Source: Corynebacterium sp. HS2168-gen11 (GTDB taxonomy: Bacteria; Actinomycetota; Actinomycetes; Mycobacteriales; Mycobacteriaceae). From it: a stretch of DNA of 64,000 nt. Shown piece by piece: positions 36,854-47,434 of this stretch (position 1 is its first letter; every line of letters starts with the position of its first letter). A program made the position numbers and the translations under genes. The notes below the pieces were generated by a model, which was not told the DNA's origin, did not search any database, and worked only from the letters and a program-made list of their open reading frames with translations. The stretch spans positions 1-64,000 of the forward strand of contig NZ_JANUXR010000009.1 of the NCBI RefSeq assembly GCF_024834075.1. The letters run 5' to 3'.

Positions 36854-38965
36854 GTGAAGCAACCACGTTCCCGAAGCCCGAGGAGAGATTCTGATGACCC
36901 TCGGGCCTTTCGACGTGGCCAAAGTAAAAAACAGCAGCGGCGCGAAGCGCTCAATGCAGATGCATTCGATCCGCGAAATCCACGAAGCTCGCGAGATTCT
37001 CGAGCATCGCGCGGATTATCGCCAGCACTTGGCGTCAGCGGCAACCGTTCAAACCCGGATCAATCTTTGCCAGCACCAGCGAAAACGTCAAGGAAGAAAC
37101 TTGATCGTTTTGGTTTGCTAAAAGTAGCAGTGCTTGGCATGACTGGTGTGATTGCGATGCGCATGGCATGGTTTGAGATTGCCATTCAGCCAAAATTTGC
37201 TGAGCAAGCTGCCGAACAGCGTACGCGAGTATTCGTCGATCCGGCACGCCGTGGTGAGATTCGAGATCGACAAGGCCGTCCAATTGCATACACGATGCAA
37301 GCACGATCGCTGACAGTATCGCCCAATGTGTTACGCCGAGAACTCCAGCAAGAATTTTTCAACAGTCTGCTATATTCCAGCGAAGGGGAGTCGTTAACCC
37401 CTGAGCAACGAGAAAAACTTGCAGCGCGCAAAGTCGATGAAGAACTGATCCGGTATGCCTCGGAGATCCCGAATATCATTGGCAGCACCGGAGCTTCGAC
37501 TGATGGCATTGATTCGGCAGAGGTATTAGAAAAGCTGCGTTCGGATGCCAGCTATGCAGTTTTGGTGCGCAATGTCGATCCTGATATTGCTGCTGATATT
37601 GCGCGTGAATATTATGGGATCGCTTCAGACCATCAAGATCTGCGCCAGTATCCAAATGGTGCCATCGGTGCAAACGTGATTGGCAAAATTAGCCAAGATG
37701 GTCAAGGCCAATTCGGATTTGAGGCTTCGAACGATTCCTTACTTTCTGGTATCAATGGTCGGTCGACCATTGATGTGTCACGCATTGGCAGCGTCATTCC
37801 TGGTACGCAACGCGATAAAATCCCTGCGATTAATGGTGCTGCGGTGACTCTCACCCTGGATCTGGATTTACAAACCTTTGTCCAGCAACAACTCGAGCAG
37901 GCAAAAGCTAATTCTTTGGCGAAATCTGCGTCTGCAGTTGTATTGGATGTTGAAACTGGCGAAGTGCTGGCCATGGCAAACACCGATACCATCGATCCAA
38001 CTGGTGATATTCAAGCACAGTTAGATCAGGGGAAAGACTTTGGTAATTCCACCATTTCTGCACCATTTGAACCAGGTTCGGTAGCAAAGATTATTACTGC
38101 CGCTGGTGTGATTGAAGACAATCTGGCAACACCTGATGAAGTTCTCACCGTGCCAGGTTCGATTGACATGTCAGGTGTGAATGTTCGTGATGCATGGGCC
38201 CACGGACCTGTGCCATACACCACCACCGGTATCTTTGGTAAGTCTTCGAACGTTGGTACCTTGATGTTGGCACAACGCTTAGGTGAGCAGCGTTTTGATG
38301 ATCTATTAACCAAATTCGGTATCGGTGAAGCAACTGGTATTGAATTGCCAAGTGAATCCCAAGGTTTGCGTCCAGAGTTTTCGCAATGGTCGGGTGGCAC
38401 ATTCGCAAACCTACCTATTGGGCAGGGTATGAGTTTAACCTTGCTCCAAATGGCCAGCGTGTATCAGGCATTAGCCAATGGAGGCGAACGCATTCAGCCT
38501 CGCATTATCGCCAAGGTTGAAGACGCACAAGGCACTATTATTGAACAACCTGAACCGAAGAAGATTCGCGTCGTCAAGCCTGCAACTGCACGAACTGTGA
38601 TTGACATGTTCCGTGCCGTGATCCAAAAGGATCCAGCTGGTGTTCAACAAGGTACCGGTGCCGACGCTGCCATCGAGGGCTATCAGCTCAGCGGTAAGAC
38701 TGGCACTGCTCAGCAGGTTGATCCAAACACTGGGGCATATTCACACTCGAATTATTGGATTACCTTTGCAGGTATTGCACCTGCTGATAATCCGAAGTTT
38801 GTGGTGGCCCTAATGTTAGACCGTCCACAGCGCGGTGTGCACGGTGGAGGTGGGCAAAGTGCTGCGCCTTTGTTTAAAGACATCGCAAGTTGGTTGCTTG
38901 ATCGAGACAATGTGCCGTTATCGCCACCGCAAGAAGGACAATTGATTTTACAAGTGCCTGAATAA
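36854..38965 (+). CDS. ftsI: Peptidoglycan D,D-transpeptidase FtsI (PBP3)
   Basis: Septal class B penicillin-binding protein, 703 residues. The first ~85 residues are basic and disordered (RSRSPRRDSDDPRAFRRGQS), then a membrane helix (about 87-107), a PBP dimerisation domain and the transpeptidase domain. Active-site motifs are S409-x-x-K412 (PGSVAKI), SSN (GKSSNVG) and KTG (LSGKTGTAQ, about 614). GTG 36854. It follows ftsL by 18 bp. One reverse copy of the GCTTGACGACGC 12-mer lies at 38568-38579. murE follows across 200 bp where a TAGAAT at 39071-39076 could be part of a promoter. Confidence 0.95.
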   Translation: MKQPRSRSPRRDSDDPRAFRRGQSKKQQRREALNADAFDPRNPRSSRDSRASRGLSPALGVSGNRSNPDQSLPAPAKTSRKKLDRFGLLKVAVLGMTGVIAMRMAWFEIAIQPKFAEQAAEQRTRVFVDPARRGEIRDRQGRPIAYTMQARSLTVSPNVLRRELQQEFFNSLLYSSEGESLTPEQREKLAARKVDEELIRYASEIPNIIGSTGASTDGIDSAEVLEKLRSDASYAVLVRNVDPDIAADIAREYYGIASDHQDLRQYPNGAIGANVIGKISQDGQGQFGFEASNDSLLSGINGRSTIDVSRIGSVIPGTQRDKIPAINGAAVTLTLDLDLQTFVQQQLEQAKANSLAKSASAVVLDVETGEVLAMANTDTIDPTGDIQAQLDQGKDFGNSTISAPFEPGSVAKIITAAGVIEDNLATPDEVLTVPGSIDMSGVNVRDAWAHGPVPYTTTGIFGKSSNVGTLMLAQRLGEQRFDDLLTKFGIGEATGIELPSESQGLRPEFSQWSGGTFANLPIGQGMSLTLLQMASVYQALANGGERIQPRIIAKVEDAQGTIIEQPEPKKIRVVKPATARTVIDMFRAVIQKDPAGVQQGTGADAAIEGYQLSGKTGTAQQVDPNTGAYSHSNYWITFAGIAPADNPKFVVALMLDRPQRGVHGGGGQSAAPLFKDIASWLLDRDNVPLSPPQEGQLILQVPE

Positions 38966-39165
38966 CAACGCATATTCGCAGGAACGCCAATAGGTGGTGG
39001 AAGCGGTACTGTGCTGTCTAAGCTTGAAGCGTATCCTGTGATAGAGACAAGTGTTTCACCGATAACGCGGTAGAATCACAACGGCTCGTCGTGCGTCATC
39101 TAGTGGCGCAAGCCGCCTATGAATCATAAGATTTTTGATAGTCAGTATCTGGCGAAAGGACCTCC
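38966..39165. promoter_or_regulatory. ftsI-murE gap with possible promoter
   Basis: 200 bp; TAGAAT at 39071-39076 is a good -10 but the -35 is poor. It would allow murE onwards to be read separately. Confidence 0.35.
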
Positions 39166-40686
39166 ATGAACGTTTCGAGCACAGGACTACCGCGTGTGAC
39201 GCTTCATCAACTCGCTGAACTTGCGCAGGCACGGCTTGTTCCAGATACTGTCGATGATTGTGTGATTACAGGTGTTGATCTGAACTCCAAAACGGTGGGG
39301 CAGCAGCAACTTTTTGCCGCCATGCCAGGCACCAAAGTTCACGGCGCTACCTTTGCTCATGCAACCCCAGCTGCAGCGGTTCTGACCGACGAAGCAGGTT
39401 GGCGCATCCTCGAAGAAGCGGGGGAAACCCGTCCGGTACTGGTAGTTGAGAATGTTCGTGACGTTCTTGGCACGGTTGCTGCCACGGTGTATGGCAATCC
39501 TTCGCAAGCTATGACTGTTATCGGCATTACCGGTACCTCTGGTAAAACCACAACGAGTTATTTACTCGAAGCTGGTTTAACTGCAGCAGGTTGTACTGTT
39601 GGGTTGATCGGCACTACTGGTACTCGCATTGCAGGTCGAAGCGTTCCAACTTCATTAACCACTCCTGAAGCACCAACGTTACAAGCACTCTTTGCCCAGA
39701 TGCGCGATGCTGGAGTTAGCCATGTTGTGATGGAAGTTTCCTCTCATGCACTTTCCCTTGGACGCGTCCAAGGCGTGGACTTTGACGTCGCAGGCTTTAC
39801 AAATCTGTCGCAAGATCACCTCGACTTCCACGCAACCTTAGAGGAATACTTTGCAGCCAAAGCCATGCTGTTCGAACCGGACTCACCATTGGCGGCTGCT
39901 CGCTCGGTCATCTGCATTGATGATCGCTGGGGCCGCGAGATGCTCGACCGTGCCGGCGCGCAGGCAAAGAGCATGGCCACTCGCGGTGAATTAGCAAATT
40001 ACGTGGTCACTGATGTTGCTATTGACCCAGCAGGTGGACAAAACTTTATTTTCAGTGGCCAAAAAGTTCATTTGCCACTTCCAGGACGCTTTAATGTGGC
40101 CAACGCCGCTCTTGCCTTAGCGCTTGGCGACGCAGTTGGGGGGGATATTCACCAAATGATTACAGGCCTTGCCAATGTTGGCGTACCAGGGCGAATGGAA
40201 TCGATTGCAGTGGGACAAGATTTCTTAGCTGTGGTGGATTATGCCCATAAGCCAGCAGCTGTTGCGGCAGTATTAGAAACGGTACGCGCACAAACCAAGA
40301 ATCGTGTTGCAATTGTGCTTGGTTGCGGTGGTGATCGAGATCGATCCAAGCGGCCAATTATGGGTGAATACGCAGCTCGTGGTGCGGATCTGGTGATTAT
40401 CACCGATGATAATCCGCGCAGCGAGGATCCAGCGACGATTCGTCAAGCCATGCTTGAGGGGATCGCGGCTATTGAGACTGATGCGGAAGTTTTGGAAATC
40501 GGTGATCGTCGTCAAGCAATTCGTGCGGCGGTCGCGTGGGCGAAGTCGCAAGACTCCATCATTATTGCTGGTAAAGGCCATGAAGTTGGGCAGCTAATTC
40601 AAGGCGTGAATCATCACTTTGATGATCGTGATGAACTTCGCGACGCGCTGCAATTATTGCTAGCTGGAAAGTTGGAACAAGCATGA
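39166..40686 (+). CDS. murE: UDP-MurNAc-L-Ala-D-Glu:meso-diaminopimelate ligase
   Basis: ATP-dependent cytoplasmic ligase adding the third residue of the peptidoglycan stem peptide. It is 506 residues with the ATP loop GTSGKTTTSYLLE (about 125) and the meso-DAP-specifying motif DNPRSEDP (about 417), so the acceptor is DAP rather than Lys. AAAGGACCTCC before ATG 39166 is a very strong ribosome site. The stop overlaps the murF start (ATGA). Confidence 0.96.
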   Translation: MNVSSTGLPRVTLHQLAELAQARLVPDTVDDCVITGVDLNSKTVGQQQLFAAMPGTKVHGATFAHATPAAAVLTDEAGWRILEEAGETRPVLVVENVRDVLGTVAATVYGNPSQAMTVIGITGTSGKTTTSYLLEAGLTAAGCTVGLIGTTGTRIAGRSVPTSLTTPEAPTLQALFAQMRDAGVSHVVMEVSSHALSLGRVQGVDFDVAGFTNLSQDHLDFHATLEEYFAAKAMLFEPDSPLAAARSVICIDDRWGREMLDRAGAQAKSMATRGELANYVVTDVAIDPAGGQNFIFSGQKVHLPLPGRFNVANAALALALGDAVGGDIHQMITGLANVGVPGRMESIAVGQDFLAVVDYAHKPAAVAAVLETVRAQTKNRVAIVLGCGGDRDRSKRPIMGEYAARGADLVIITDDNPRSEDPATIRQAMLEGIAAIETDAEVLEIGDRRQAIRAAVAWAKSQDSIIIAGKGHEVGQLIQGVNHHFDDRDELRDALQLLLAGKLEQA

Positions 40687-42200
40687 TTCCGCTGACACTC
40701 GAGCAGATTCGAGCAGTTGTCGCCGGTCGTCTGGAGCATGGCTCAAGTGATACCGTTGTGACAGGAAACGTTGAATTTGATTCTCGCAAGATTCATGCCG
40801 GGGATCTGTTTGTTGCACTCGCTGGCGCGCGAGTCGATGGACACGATTTCGTGGCACAGACTATCGAACAAGGCGCTGTTGCTGCATTAACGGCACGTTC
40901 GGTTGGTGAATCCGCGATTGTGGTGCCACCAGTTGCATCCGAACACAACCAGGCGTATGCCTTTGCCCACGATACTGATGGTTCAGTTGCGGCGGTGTTA
41001 GCTGCATTGTCGAAACTTGCTCGCCATGTGGTTGATACTCTCGATGTCACAGTGGTGGGAGTGACAGGTTCGGCGGGTAAAACTTCGACGAAAGATATGA
41101 TGGCCACGGTCTTTGCAGCCGCTGGCCCAACCGTTGCTCCACCTGGATCCTTTAATAATGAAATTGGGCATCCATATACCGTCTTACGATGCACACATGA
41201 AACGCAATATTTGATTGCAGAATTGAGCGCGCGCGGCAAAGGCCATATTGCAAAACTTGCCGAGATTGCGCCACCAACAATTGGTGTTGTGCTAAATGTC
41301 GGTAGTGCACATGTTGGTGAGTTTGGTTCGCAGGAAAATATTGCCGCCGCCAAAGGCGAGTTGGTAGAAGCCTTGCCTGCCGATGGCGTGGCAGTTTTAA
41401 ATGCTGACGATCCACTTGTTGCGGCGATGGCGTCTCGAACCCAAGCGCGTGTGCTGTACTATTCAACCACCCAGCCGGTCGATGTCTATGCGAGCGACAT
41501 TGTGCTTGATGAAAGTGCCAGAGCACGCTTTACTCTGCACTTCAACGATGCGACCGCACCTATTGCATTACAAGTCCACGGCGAGCATCAAGTCTCGAAC
41601 GCGCTTGCCGCAGCCGCAGCAGCATTGGCTGCCGGAATCCCATTTGCAACTGTTGCAGCTCAACTCAGCGCCCACACCGCAGCTTCAGAGCATCGGATGG
41701 ACGTTCAGGTCAGAGCTGACGGGCTGACTGTGGTTGACGATTCTTATAACGCTAATCCAGATTCCATGCGTGCTGCATTAACAGCTGCAGTGAATATGCG
41801 CACGCCGCAAGGGCGTGTAATCGCAGTACTCGGGCCGATGGGCGAATTAGGTGTCACAGCCAGAAATGATCACGAAGCAGTGATTGAATATGCTCATGAC
41901 CTTGGTGTTGATGCCGTCATGGCAATTGGTGAGCATCCGGATGTTCACGCCTATGCCACGCGCAGTCGGCAGTTGGGCATTCCATGCCAATGGCTAGGTG
42001 ATGCTGCATCAGGTTTGACGGCTCTACGCGAATATATCCAACCGCATGATGTGGTATTGGTGAAAGCCTCCAATGCTGCGCAATTATGGACGATCGCTTC
42101 TGGGTTACTCGAGTGTGCTGCTACACCAAGCGGGTCGAACGGTCAGAGCGGGCAGACTTGCGAACGACTCGAGCACAATACGAATCAAGAGGAGAACTAA
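40683..42200 (+). CDS. murF: UDP-MurNAc-tripeptide:D-Ala-D-Ala ligase
   Basis: Completes the UDP-MurNAc-pentapeptide. It is 505 residues with the ATP loop [15 protein letters not shown] (about 121), followed by the conserved [13 protein letters not shown] segment and the C-terminal [20 protein letters not shown] 40683 overlaps the murE stop, implying translational coupling; mraY begins 3 bp after its stop. Confidence 0.96.
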   Translation: MIPLTLEQIRAVVAGRLEHGSSDTVVTGNVEFDSRKIHAGDLFVALAGARVDGHDFVAQTIEQGAVAALTARSVGESAIVVPPVASEHNQAYAFAHDTDGSVAAVLAALSKLARHVVDTLDVTVVGVTGSAGKTSTKDMMATVFAAAGPTVAPPGSFNNEIGHPYTVLRCTHETQYLIAELSARGKGHIAKLAEIAPPTIGVVLNVGSAHVGEFGSQENIAAAKGELVEALPADGVAVLNADDPLVAAMASRTQARVLYYSTTQPVDVYASDIVLDESARARFTLHFNDATAPIALQVHGEHQVSNALAAAAAALAAGIPFATVAAQLSAHTAASEHRMDVQVRADGLTVVDDSYNANPDSMRAALTAAVNMRTPQGRVIAVLGPMGELGVTARNDHEAVIEYAHDLGVDAVMAIGEHPDVHAYATRSRQLGIPCQWLGDAASGLTALREYIQPHDVVLVKASNAAQLWTIASGLLECAATPSGSNGQSGQTCERLEHNTNQEEN

Positions 42201-42202
42201 TC

Positions 42203-43303
42203 ATGACACAAATGATTTTGGCAGGAGCGATCAGTTTCCTCGTCTCTATTTTCTTCACACCTGTGCTGATCCGGAAGTTCTCTGCAGAAGGTATCGGCCA
42301 AGAAATCCGTGAAGAAGGCTTAGCCTCTCACTTTAAAAAGCGCGGCACCCCAACTATGGGCGGCATCGCAATTTTGCTGGCATTCACACTGGGATATGTC
42401 ATCACCGCAATTATGGGTGAGATCACTGGCAAAGGTGGCTTTAGTGCCTCTGGTGTTTTAGTCCTAGCATTAACATTAAGCCTTGGCGCATTAGGCTTTG
42501 CCGACGATTTCATCAAACTCTACAAGGGTCGCAATTTAGGGCTCAACAAAAAGGCGAAAATATTTGGCCAATTAGGTGTTTCCTTAGTCTTTGGCGTCGC
42601 CATTTTGGCCTTCCCGAACAAAGATGGCCTAACCCCAGCATCCACCCATCTTTCATTCTTGCGTGATTTCGACACCATTGATATTGCACTTGGTGGAGGC
42701 ATCGTTGGCCTCATCGTCTTCTTGCTGTTCATTTCATTTGTCATTGCTGCATGGTCCAATGGTGTGAATTTAACCGATGGCCTCGACGGTCTTGCCGCCG
42801 GTGTGACCACCATTGTGCTTGGTGCCTATGCCACGATCAGTTTCTGGCAGTTCCGTAACTCTTGCTCCATTGCAGCAGTACCAGGCTGCTACGATGTGCG
42901 CGATCCACTGGATATTGCGGTGTTAGCCGTGGCCGGTCTCGGCGCCTGCATGGGCTTTTTATGGTGGAACGCTGCACCTGCAAAAATCTTCATGGGTGAC
43001 ACTGGTTCCTTGGCATTAGGCGGACTTGTCGCAGGCATTTCGATCGCATCGCGCACCGAGCTACTCATGATCGTCGTCGGTTCTTTGTTCGTGATGGAAG
43101 CCACCAGCGTGGTGATTCAAGTTGCAGGCTATAAAACGAAGAAGATTCGTATTTTCCGCATGGCGCCATTCCATCACCATTTCGAAGCCGGCGGCTGGGC
43201 AGAAACGACCGTTGTGATTCGTTTCTGGCTGATTGCTGCAGTTTCGGCATTGCTGGGTACATCGCTGTTTTATGGCGATTGGTTAAGCTACGGAGGCATG
43301 TAA
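42203..43303 (+). CDS. mraY: Phospho-N-acetylmuramoyl-pentapeptide transferase
   Basis: Integral-membrane enzyme that makes lipid I from UDP-MurNAc-pentapeptide and undecaprenyl phosphate. It is 366 residues with about ten helices. Conserved cytoplasmic-loop motifs include [22 protein letters not shown] (Asp pair), [10 protein letters not shown] and [10 protein letters not shown]. The frame is open from 42086, but ATG 42203 with AGAGGAGA upstream gives the conserved N-terminus ([12 protein letters not shown]). Confidence 0.96.
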   Translation: MTQMILAGAISFLVSIFFTPVLIRKFSAEGIGQEIREEGLASHFKKRGTPTMGGIAILLAFTLGYVITAIMGEITGKGGFSASGVLVLALTLSLGALGFADDFIKLYKGRNLGLNKKAKIFGQLGVSLVFGVAILAFPNKDGLTPASTHLSFLRDFDTIDIALGGGIVGLIVFLLFISFVIAAWSNGVNLTDGLDGLAAGVTTIVLGAYATISFWQFRNSCSIAAVPGCYDVRDPLDIAVLAVAGLGACMGFLWWNAAPAKIFMGDTGSLALGGLVAGISIASRTELLMIVVGSLFVMEATSVVIQVAGYKTKKIRIFRMAPFHHHFEAGGWAETTVVIRFWLIAAVSALLGTSLFYGDWLSYGGM

Positions 43304-43306
43304 ACC

Positions 43307-44674
43307 ATGCAATATTCTGACTTAAATGTAATTGTCACTGGCGCTGGTGTTGCCGGCGTTGGCGCTGCAAAGATGCTTGTCTCACTTGGCAACACCGTTT
43401 TTATTGCCGACGATAATGAAACTGCCCTCGCCAGAGCACTAGAAGTCACAGGTGCAAGCGGCGGCACCACGGTTCAAGCGCAGGATTTGCTTGACGACGC
43501 TAACCTCGTGGTGACCTCACCAGGTTGGCCTCCGACAACCCCATTCTTAGAAGCCGCTGCTGCTCGAGGCGTAGAGGTTATCGGTGATGTCGAGCTGTGT
43601 TACCGTCTCGATCGAGCAGAAGTGTTCGGACAACCGCGTACCTGGATGGTGATTACTGGTACCAACGGTAAAACCACCACCACGCAAATGCTCACCGCAA
43701 TGATGCAAGAAGCTGGCGTGCAAGCAGCTGCAGTTGGCAACATTGGTGTTTCAATCGCAGAAGCCCTCCAGCAGCAGAATCGCATTGATGTGTTGGTTGC
43801 TGAACTCTCCAGTTTCCAATTGCACTGGAGCAGTCAGTTACGCCCAGATGTGGGCATTTTGCTGAACTTGGCAGAAGACCATCTGGATTGGCATGGTTCG
43901 ATGCAAGCCTATGCTGAAGCGAAAGCAAAAGTGCTGCAAGCGCCAATTGCGATCGCGGGTATTGACGATGCAATGGTTCGGGAATATGCACCTGGAGCCT
44001 ATGGGTTTACCCTTGCACCACCAAAGCCTGGTCAAGTTGGCATTGTCGAACATATGCTTATCGACGCTGCCTTCGATCACAACCTAGTGGTCGCACCAGC
44101 CGTAGGTATTCAACCACCTGGACCAGCCGGCTTATATGACGCATTGGCAGCAGTTGCAGCTGCACGTTCCCAAGGTGTTGAACCTGCTGCAATTGCACGA
44201 GCATTAGCCAATTTCCAGGCAGCTGCTCACCGTGGACAAATTGTTGCGACGAAAGGCACGATTGTTGCCGTTGATAATTCCAAAGCCACAAATCCGCACG
44301 CAGCTGATATTGCATTAGCAGCCTATGATCGAGTGATTTGGATTGCAGGAGGCCAGCTCAAAGGCGCGCAAGTTGATGAACTTGTGCAACGCCATGCCGA
44401 CAAGCTGCAAGCGGTTGGTTTGCTTGGCGTTGACCGTGCGATGATCGCTGAAGCTGTGCAACGCTATGCGCCACACGCTGAGATTTTCACGGTAGATTCG
44501 CAAGATCCACATGCAGCCATGCACGCACTGGCACACTGGGCAGTCGCACGAGCAGTGCCAGGAGATGCCATTGTTTTAGCGCCGGCAGCAGCAAGTTTGG
44601 ATATGTATACAGGTATGGGGCAACGCGGCGATATCTTCGCTGCAGCGATAAACGCTGAATTTGAAACTTCTTAA
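43307..44674 (+). CDS. murD: UDP-MurNAc-L-alanine:D-glutamate ligase
   Basis: Adds D-glutamate in the cytoplasm; 455 residues. An N-terminal Rossmann-like domain (VIVTGAGVAGVGAAKML), the ATP loop TGTNGKTTTTQML (about 126) and the NLAEDHLDWHG motif are present. The start 43307 is 3 bp after the mraY stop. A clear terminator follows at 44696-44734, so the cluster is broken here, and ftsW lies 4 kb further on. One 12-mer copy (GCTTGACGACGC) lies at 43489-43500. Confidence 0.96.
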   Translation: MQYSDLNVIVTGAGVAGVGAAKMLVSLGNTVFIADDNETALARALEVTGASGGTTVQAQDLLDDANLVVTSPGWPPTTPFLEAAAARGVEVIGDVELCYRLDRAEVFGQPRTWMVITGTNGKTTTTQMLTAMMQEAGVQAAAVGNIGVSIAEALQQQNRIDVLVAELSSFQLHWSSQLRPDVGILLNLAEDHLDWHGSMQAYAEAKAKVLQAPIAIAGIDDAMVREYAPGAYGFTLAPPKPGQVGIVEHMLIDAAFDHNLVVAPAVGIQPPGPAGLYDALAAVAAARSQGVEPAAIARALANFQAAAHRGQIVATKGTIVAVDNSKATNPHAADIALAAYDRVIWIAGGQLKGAQVDELVQRHADKLQAVGLLGVDRAMIAEAVQRYAPHAEIFTVDSQDPHAAMHALAHWAVARAVPGDAIVLAPAAASLDMYTGMGQRGDIFAAAINAEFETS

Positions 44675-44695
44675 TACTTGTAGAGAAGTTGCTGG

Positions 44696-44734
44696 AACGG
44701 GCTTGTGTCGTAAAAAACGATGCAAGCCCGTTTT
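44696..44734 (+). terminator. Terminator after murD
   Basis: AACGGGCTTG (44696-44705) pairs with CAAGCCCGTT (44723-44732), then TTTGC. It separates murD from the dipZ block. Confidence 0.85.
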
Positions 44735-44972
44735 GCTTGCTGTGTTGCTCAAAAACATGCACTGGCTGTTGTGTTCTTCCTACATATACACCCGCGAGAA
44801 AAGCGTCGTAAAGCTCCGACATTGGCATATACAGTGATCTGAAGAGGAACAGCATCGAACAGGCGATGTGATTTATTTCACTTGTATTTTTGGAGGAGGA
44901 TAAAACCAAGCAGGGAAGTGGCTCCGAATACTAGGTAAACCCATTCAATACGAATAAAGAAAGGGAAGCCTC

Positions 44973-46808
44973 TTGTTCCTTGCTATCATCGGTCTCCTCG
45001 GCGGCTTTATTACCGGTATTTCCCCGTGTATTATCCCCGTCCTACCGGTCATCTTCTTCGCAGGCGGCGCAACCGGCGCGCGTGTGGGAAATGACACCTC
45101 TGAGAAACCGCGCCCTGAACTTTCCATCCAAGGATTAGACCTTGCGCCAGGAAATCTTGCGCTCGGCAATTTCTCCGGTAATAAATCAACAACCGCAGCC
45201 GTTACTCCTCCTGCAGCACAACAGAAGGCAAAAGCGGTTGCCGCAGAACCTTCCCGCTGGCGTCCATATCTTGTGGTAGCAGGTTTGGTCGTATCCTTCA
45301 CCTTCTTCACCTTGCTTGGATCCGCACTTGTGTCGCTGCTGCATTTGCCGCAGGACATTATCCGTTGGGTTGGTATTATCCTGCTGGCACTGATCGGTGT
45401 TGGCATGCTGTTCCCATCTGTCATGGAAATTCTTGAAAAGCCATTTAGTCGCTTCAGCAAGGCTGGAAATCACCAAAGCGATAACGGCTTCCTTTTGGGT
45501 CTTGTCCTTGGTGCTGCCTATGTGCCATGCGCTGGACCAGTCCTTGCAGCAGTGTCTGTCGCTGGTACCACTGGTGAAATTGGTGTAGACACAGTGATCC
45601 TGGCCGTTTCCTTTGCAATTGGTACGGCAATTCCACTGCTCTTCTTCGCACTTGCCGGACGTAAAATGACTGAGCGTATTGCAGCGTTCCGTGCACGCCA
45701 GCGCATGATTCGCATTGTGTCAGGTTTGTGCTTGATCGGACTTTCGCTGGGCTTGGTATTCAATGTTCCAGCAGTGATTCAGCGAGCACTGCCGGACTGG
45801 ACTGCTGGTCTGAGCGAAAAAACTAACGTCTTGCTCTACGGTAACGAACAACGCGGCGGGGGACAGGGCTCGACAGAAGAAGCGTGTGTTCCAGGTAGCT
45901 CGGCATTGGGCGATTGCGGTACCTTCCCTAATATCGAAGGTGAATACGCATGGTTTAATACTCCAGGTAATCAGCCTCTGAAGGCTGAAGAGCTGCAAGA
46001 TAAGGTTGTGTTAGTTGATTTCTGGGCATACTCCTGCATCAACTGCCAGCGCACATTGCCACACCTGCAAAAGTTGCATGAAACCTATAAAGACGCTGGT
46101 TTTGTCTTAATTGGTGTTCACGCTCCTGAGTACTCATTCGAACGCGAACCTGCCAATGTTAAGCATGCCGCTGATGAATTCGGTCTGACGTACCCTATTG
46201 CTATTGATTCCGACTTAATCACCTGGCGCAATTTCGATAACCACTATTGGCCTGCTCACTACATTAAGGGCACGGACGGAAAGCTTCGCGCATTTTCCTA
46301 CGGTGAAGGTGGCAATGCAACCACCGAAAACCACATCCGTACCCTGTTGCGTGAAAAGGATCCAACCATCGAACTTCCTGAGCCAGTATTCACCACTGAC
46401 GAAGTCGATGTGCAAGGTGAGCGCAGCCCAGAGACCTATCTAGGTGCGTGGCGTGCAGATCATTTCGATGGGAAAGTTCTTGTTGTCGGCCAACAAACCT
46501 TCACGTTCCCAGCAAAACAACAGCCTGATACCTTTGCCCTCGAAGGCGACTGGATTATTGAAAGCAAGCACATCACTCCTGCTAATAAGCCTGCCAAGCT
46601 GCGTCTGAACTATCACGGTCGTCAGGTGAATCTGGTGATCGCTGGTGAAGGAACCTTAACCGTTACCCGCGGCGATGAGGTAAAGAAATATCAGATCAGC
46701 GGTGTTCCAAATGCATTAGAAGTTGTGAAAACCGACGATCTTTCCAAAGGAATCGTTGAGTTCGATGTCCCACCAGGACTTGAACTGTATTCCTTCACCT
46801 TTGGATAA
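44973..46808 (+). CDS. dipZ: DipZ-type CcdA-thioredoxin fusion protein
   Basis: Predicted membrane electron-transfer protein that carries reducing power across the membrane to exported thiols. It is 611 residues. The CcdA/DsbD-like membrane domain (1-270) has the redox Cys pair C19 (GISPCIIPV) and C186 (VPCAGPV), with an unusual hydrophilic insert at ~40-95. A thioredoxin-like domain carries CINC (C355, C358; [13 protein letters not shown]) and a C-terminal beta domain ([13 protein letters not shown]) follows. TTG 44973 is the start, after AAAGGGAAG; an in-frame stop lies at 44955. Followed at 53 bp by an ECF sigma gene and its anti-sigma. In M. tuberculosis dipZ is known to belong to the SigK regulon. 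Confidence 0.9.
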   Translation: MFLAIIGLLGGFITGISPCIIPVLPVIFFAGGATGARVGNDTSEKPRPELSIQGLDLAPGNLALGNFSGNKSTTAAVTPPAAQQKAKAVAAEPSRWRPYLVVAGLVVSFTFFTLLGSALVSLLHLPQDIIRWVGIILLALIGVGMLFPSVMEILEKPFSRFSKAGNHQSDNGFLLGLVLGAAYVPCAGPVLAAVSVAGTTGEIGVDTVILAVSFAIGTAIPLLFFALAGRKMTERIAAFRARQRMIRIVSGLCLIGLSLGLVFNVPAVIQRALPDWTAGLSEKTNVLLYGNEQRGGGQGSTEEACVPGSSALGDCGTFPNIEGEYAWFNTPGNQPLKAEELQDKVVLVDFWAYSCINCQRTLPHLQKLHETYKDAGFVLIGVHAPEYSFEREPANVKHAADEFGLTYPIAIDSDLITWRNFDNHYWPAHYIKGTDGKLRAFSYGEGGNATTENHIRTLLREKDPTIELPEPVFTTDEVDVQGERSPETYLGAWRADHFDGKVLVVGQQTFTFPAKQQPDTFALEGDWIIESKHITPANKPAKLRLNYHGRQVNLVIAGEGTLTVTRGDEVKKYQISGVPNALEVVKTDDLSKGIVEFDVPPGLELYSFTFG

Positions 46809-46861
46809 TCAGCGCGCGTGCTTGTTCGGTCAGTTAGATAACAGGACTACAGTCTCTTAGA

Positions 46862-47434
46862 ATGGATCCTGTGAATTTCCCTGATCGAACACCTGAGAAC
46901 CAGTTGTTGGCCGCAACAGCACAAGGGGATCAACGAGCGTTTAACGATCTCTATTCTCGAACAAGCGGACGCCTTTTCGCTCTAATTGTGCAGATTCTTC
47001 TCAATCATGCACAAAGCGAAGAGGTGCTCCAAGAAGTTTTTGTTGAAGTGTGGCGGCTAGCACCAAGTTTCGATGCGACTCGAGGAAATGCGATGGCATG
47101 GATGGCAACAATTGCACGACGCCGAGCAATCGATCGAGTCCGTTCTTCGCAAAGCGCGAAGAATCGAGAGGCTGCGTATACGGAATATATGCCTGACGCA
47201 GACTCAACAGTTATACAGGTTGAAGAACGTCTCTCCGGCCAACACGTGCGTGAAGCGTTAGACGAGGTAGGTGAGCCGTGGAAAAGCGCGATCATTTTGT
47301 CGTACTTTACAGGGCTAACTCATTCTCAAATCGCGCACCAATGCAGGATTCCGGTAGGAACAGTCAAAACCCGAATTTTTCAAGGAATAAAGAAGCTACG
47401 AGCCGTGATGGAGGTGCAGAATGAACATGCATAA
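46862..47434 (+). CDS. sigK: ECF RNA polymerase sigma factor, SigK type
   Basis: Alternative sigma factor of 190 residues. Region 2 (FNDLYSRTSGRLFALIVQIL to RRRAIDRVRSS) and region 4 (SAIILSYFTGLTHSQIAHQC ... GTVKTRIFQGIKKLR) are complete. The closest named group is SigK-like, supported by the RskA-type anti-sigma factor that overlaps its 3' end by 14 bp. TACAGT at 46848-46853 lies eight bases before ATG 46862, so a leaderless start is possible; it may also be read from dipZ. The assignment to SigK is by type, not proven orthology. Confidence 0.85.
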   Translation: MDPVNFPDRTPENQLLAATAQGDQRAFNDLYSRTSGRLFALIVQILLNHAQSEEVLQEVFVEVWRLAPSFDATRGNAMAWMATIARRRAIDRVRSSQSAKNREAAYTEYMPDADSTVIQVEERLSGQHVREALDEVGEPWKSAIILSYFTGLTHSQIAHQCRIPVGTVKTRIFQGIKKLRAVMEVQNEHA

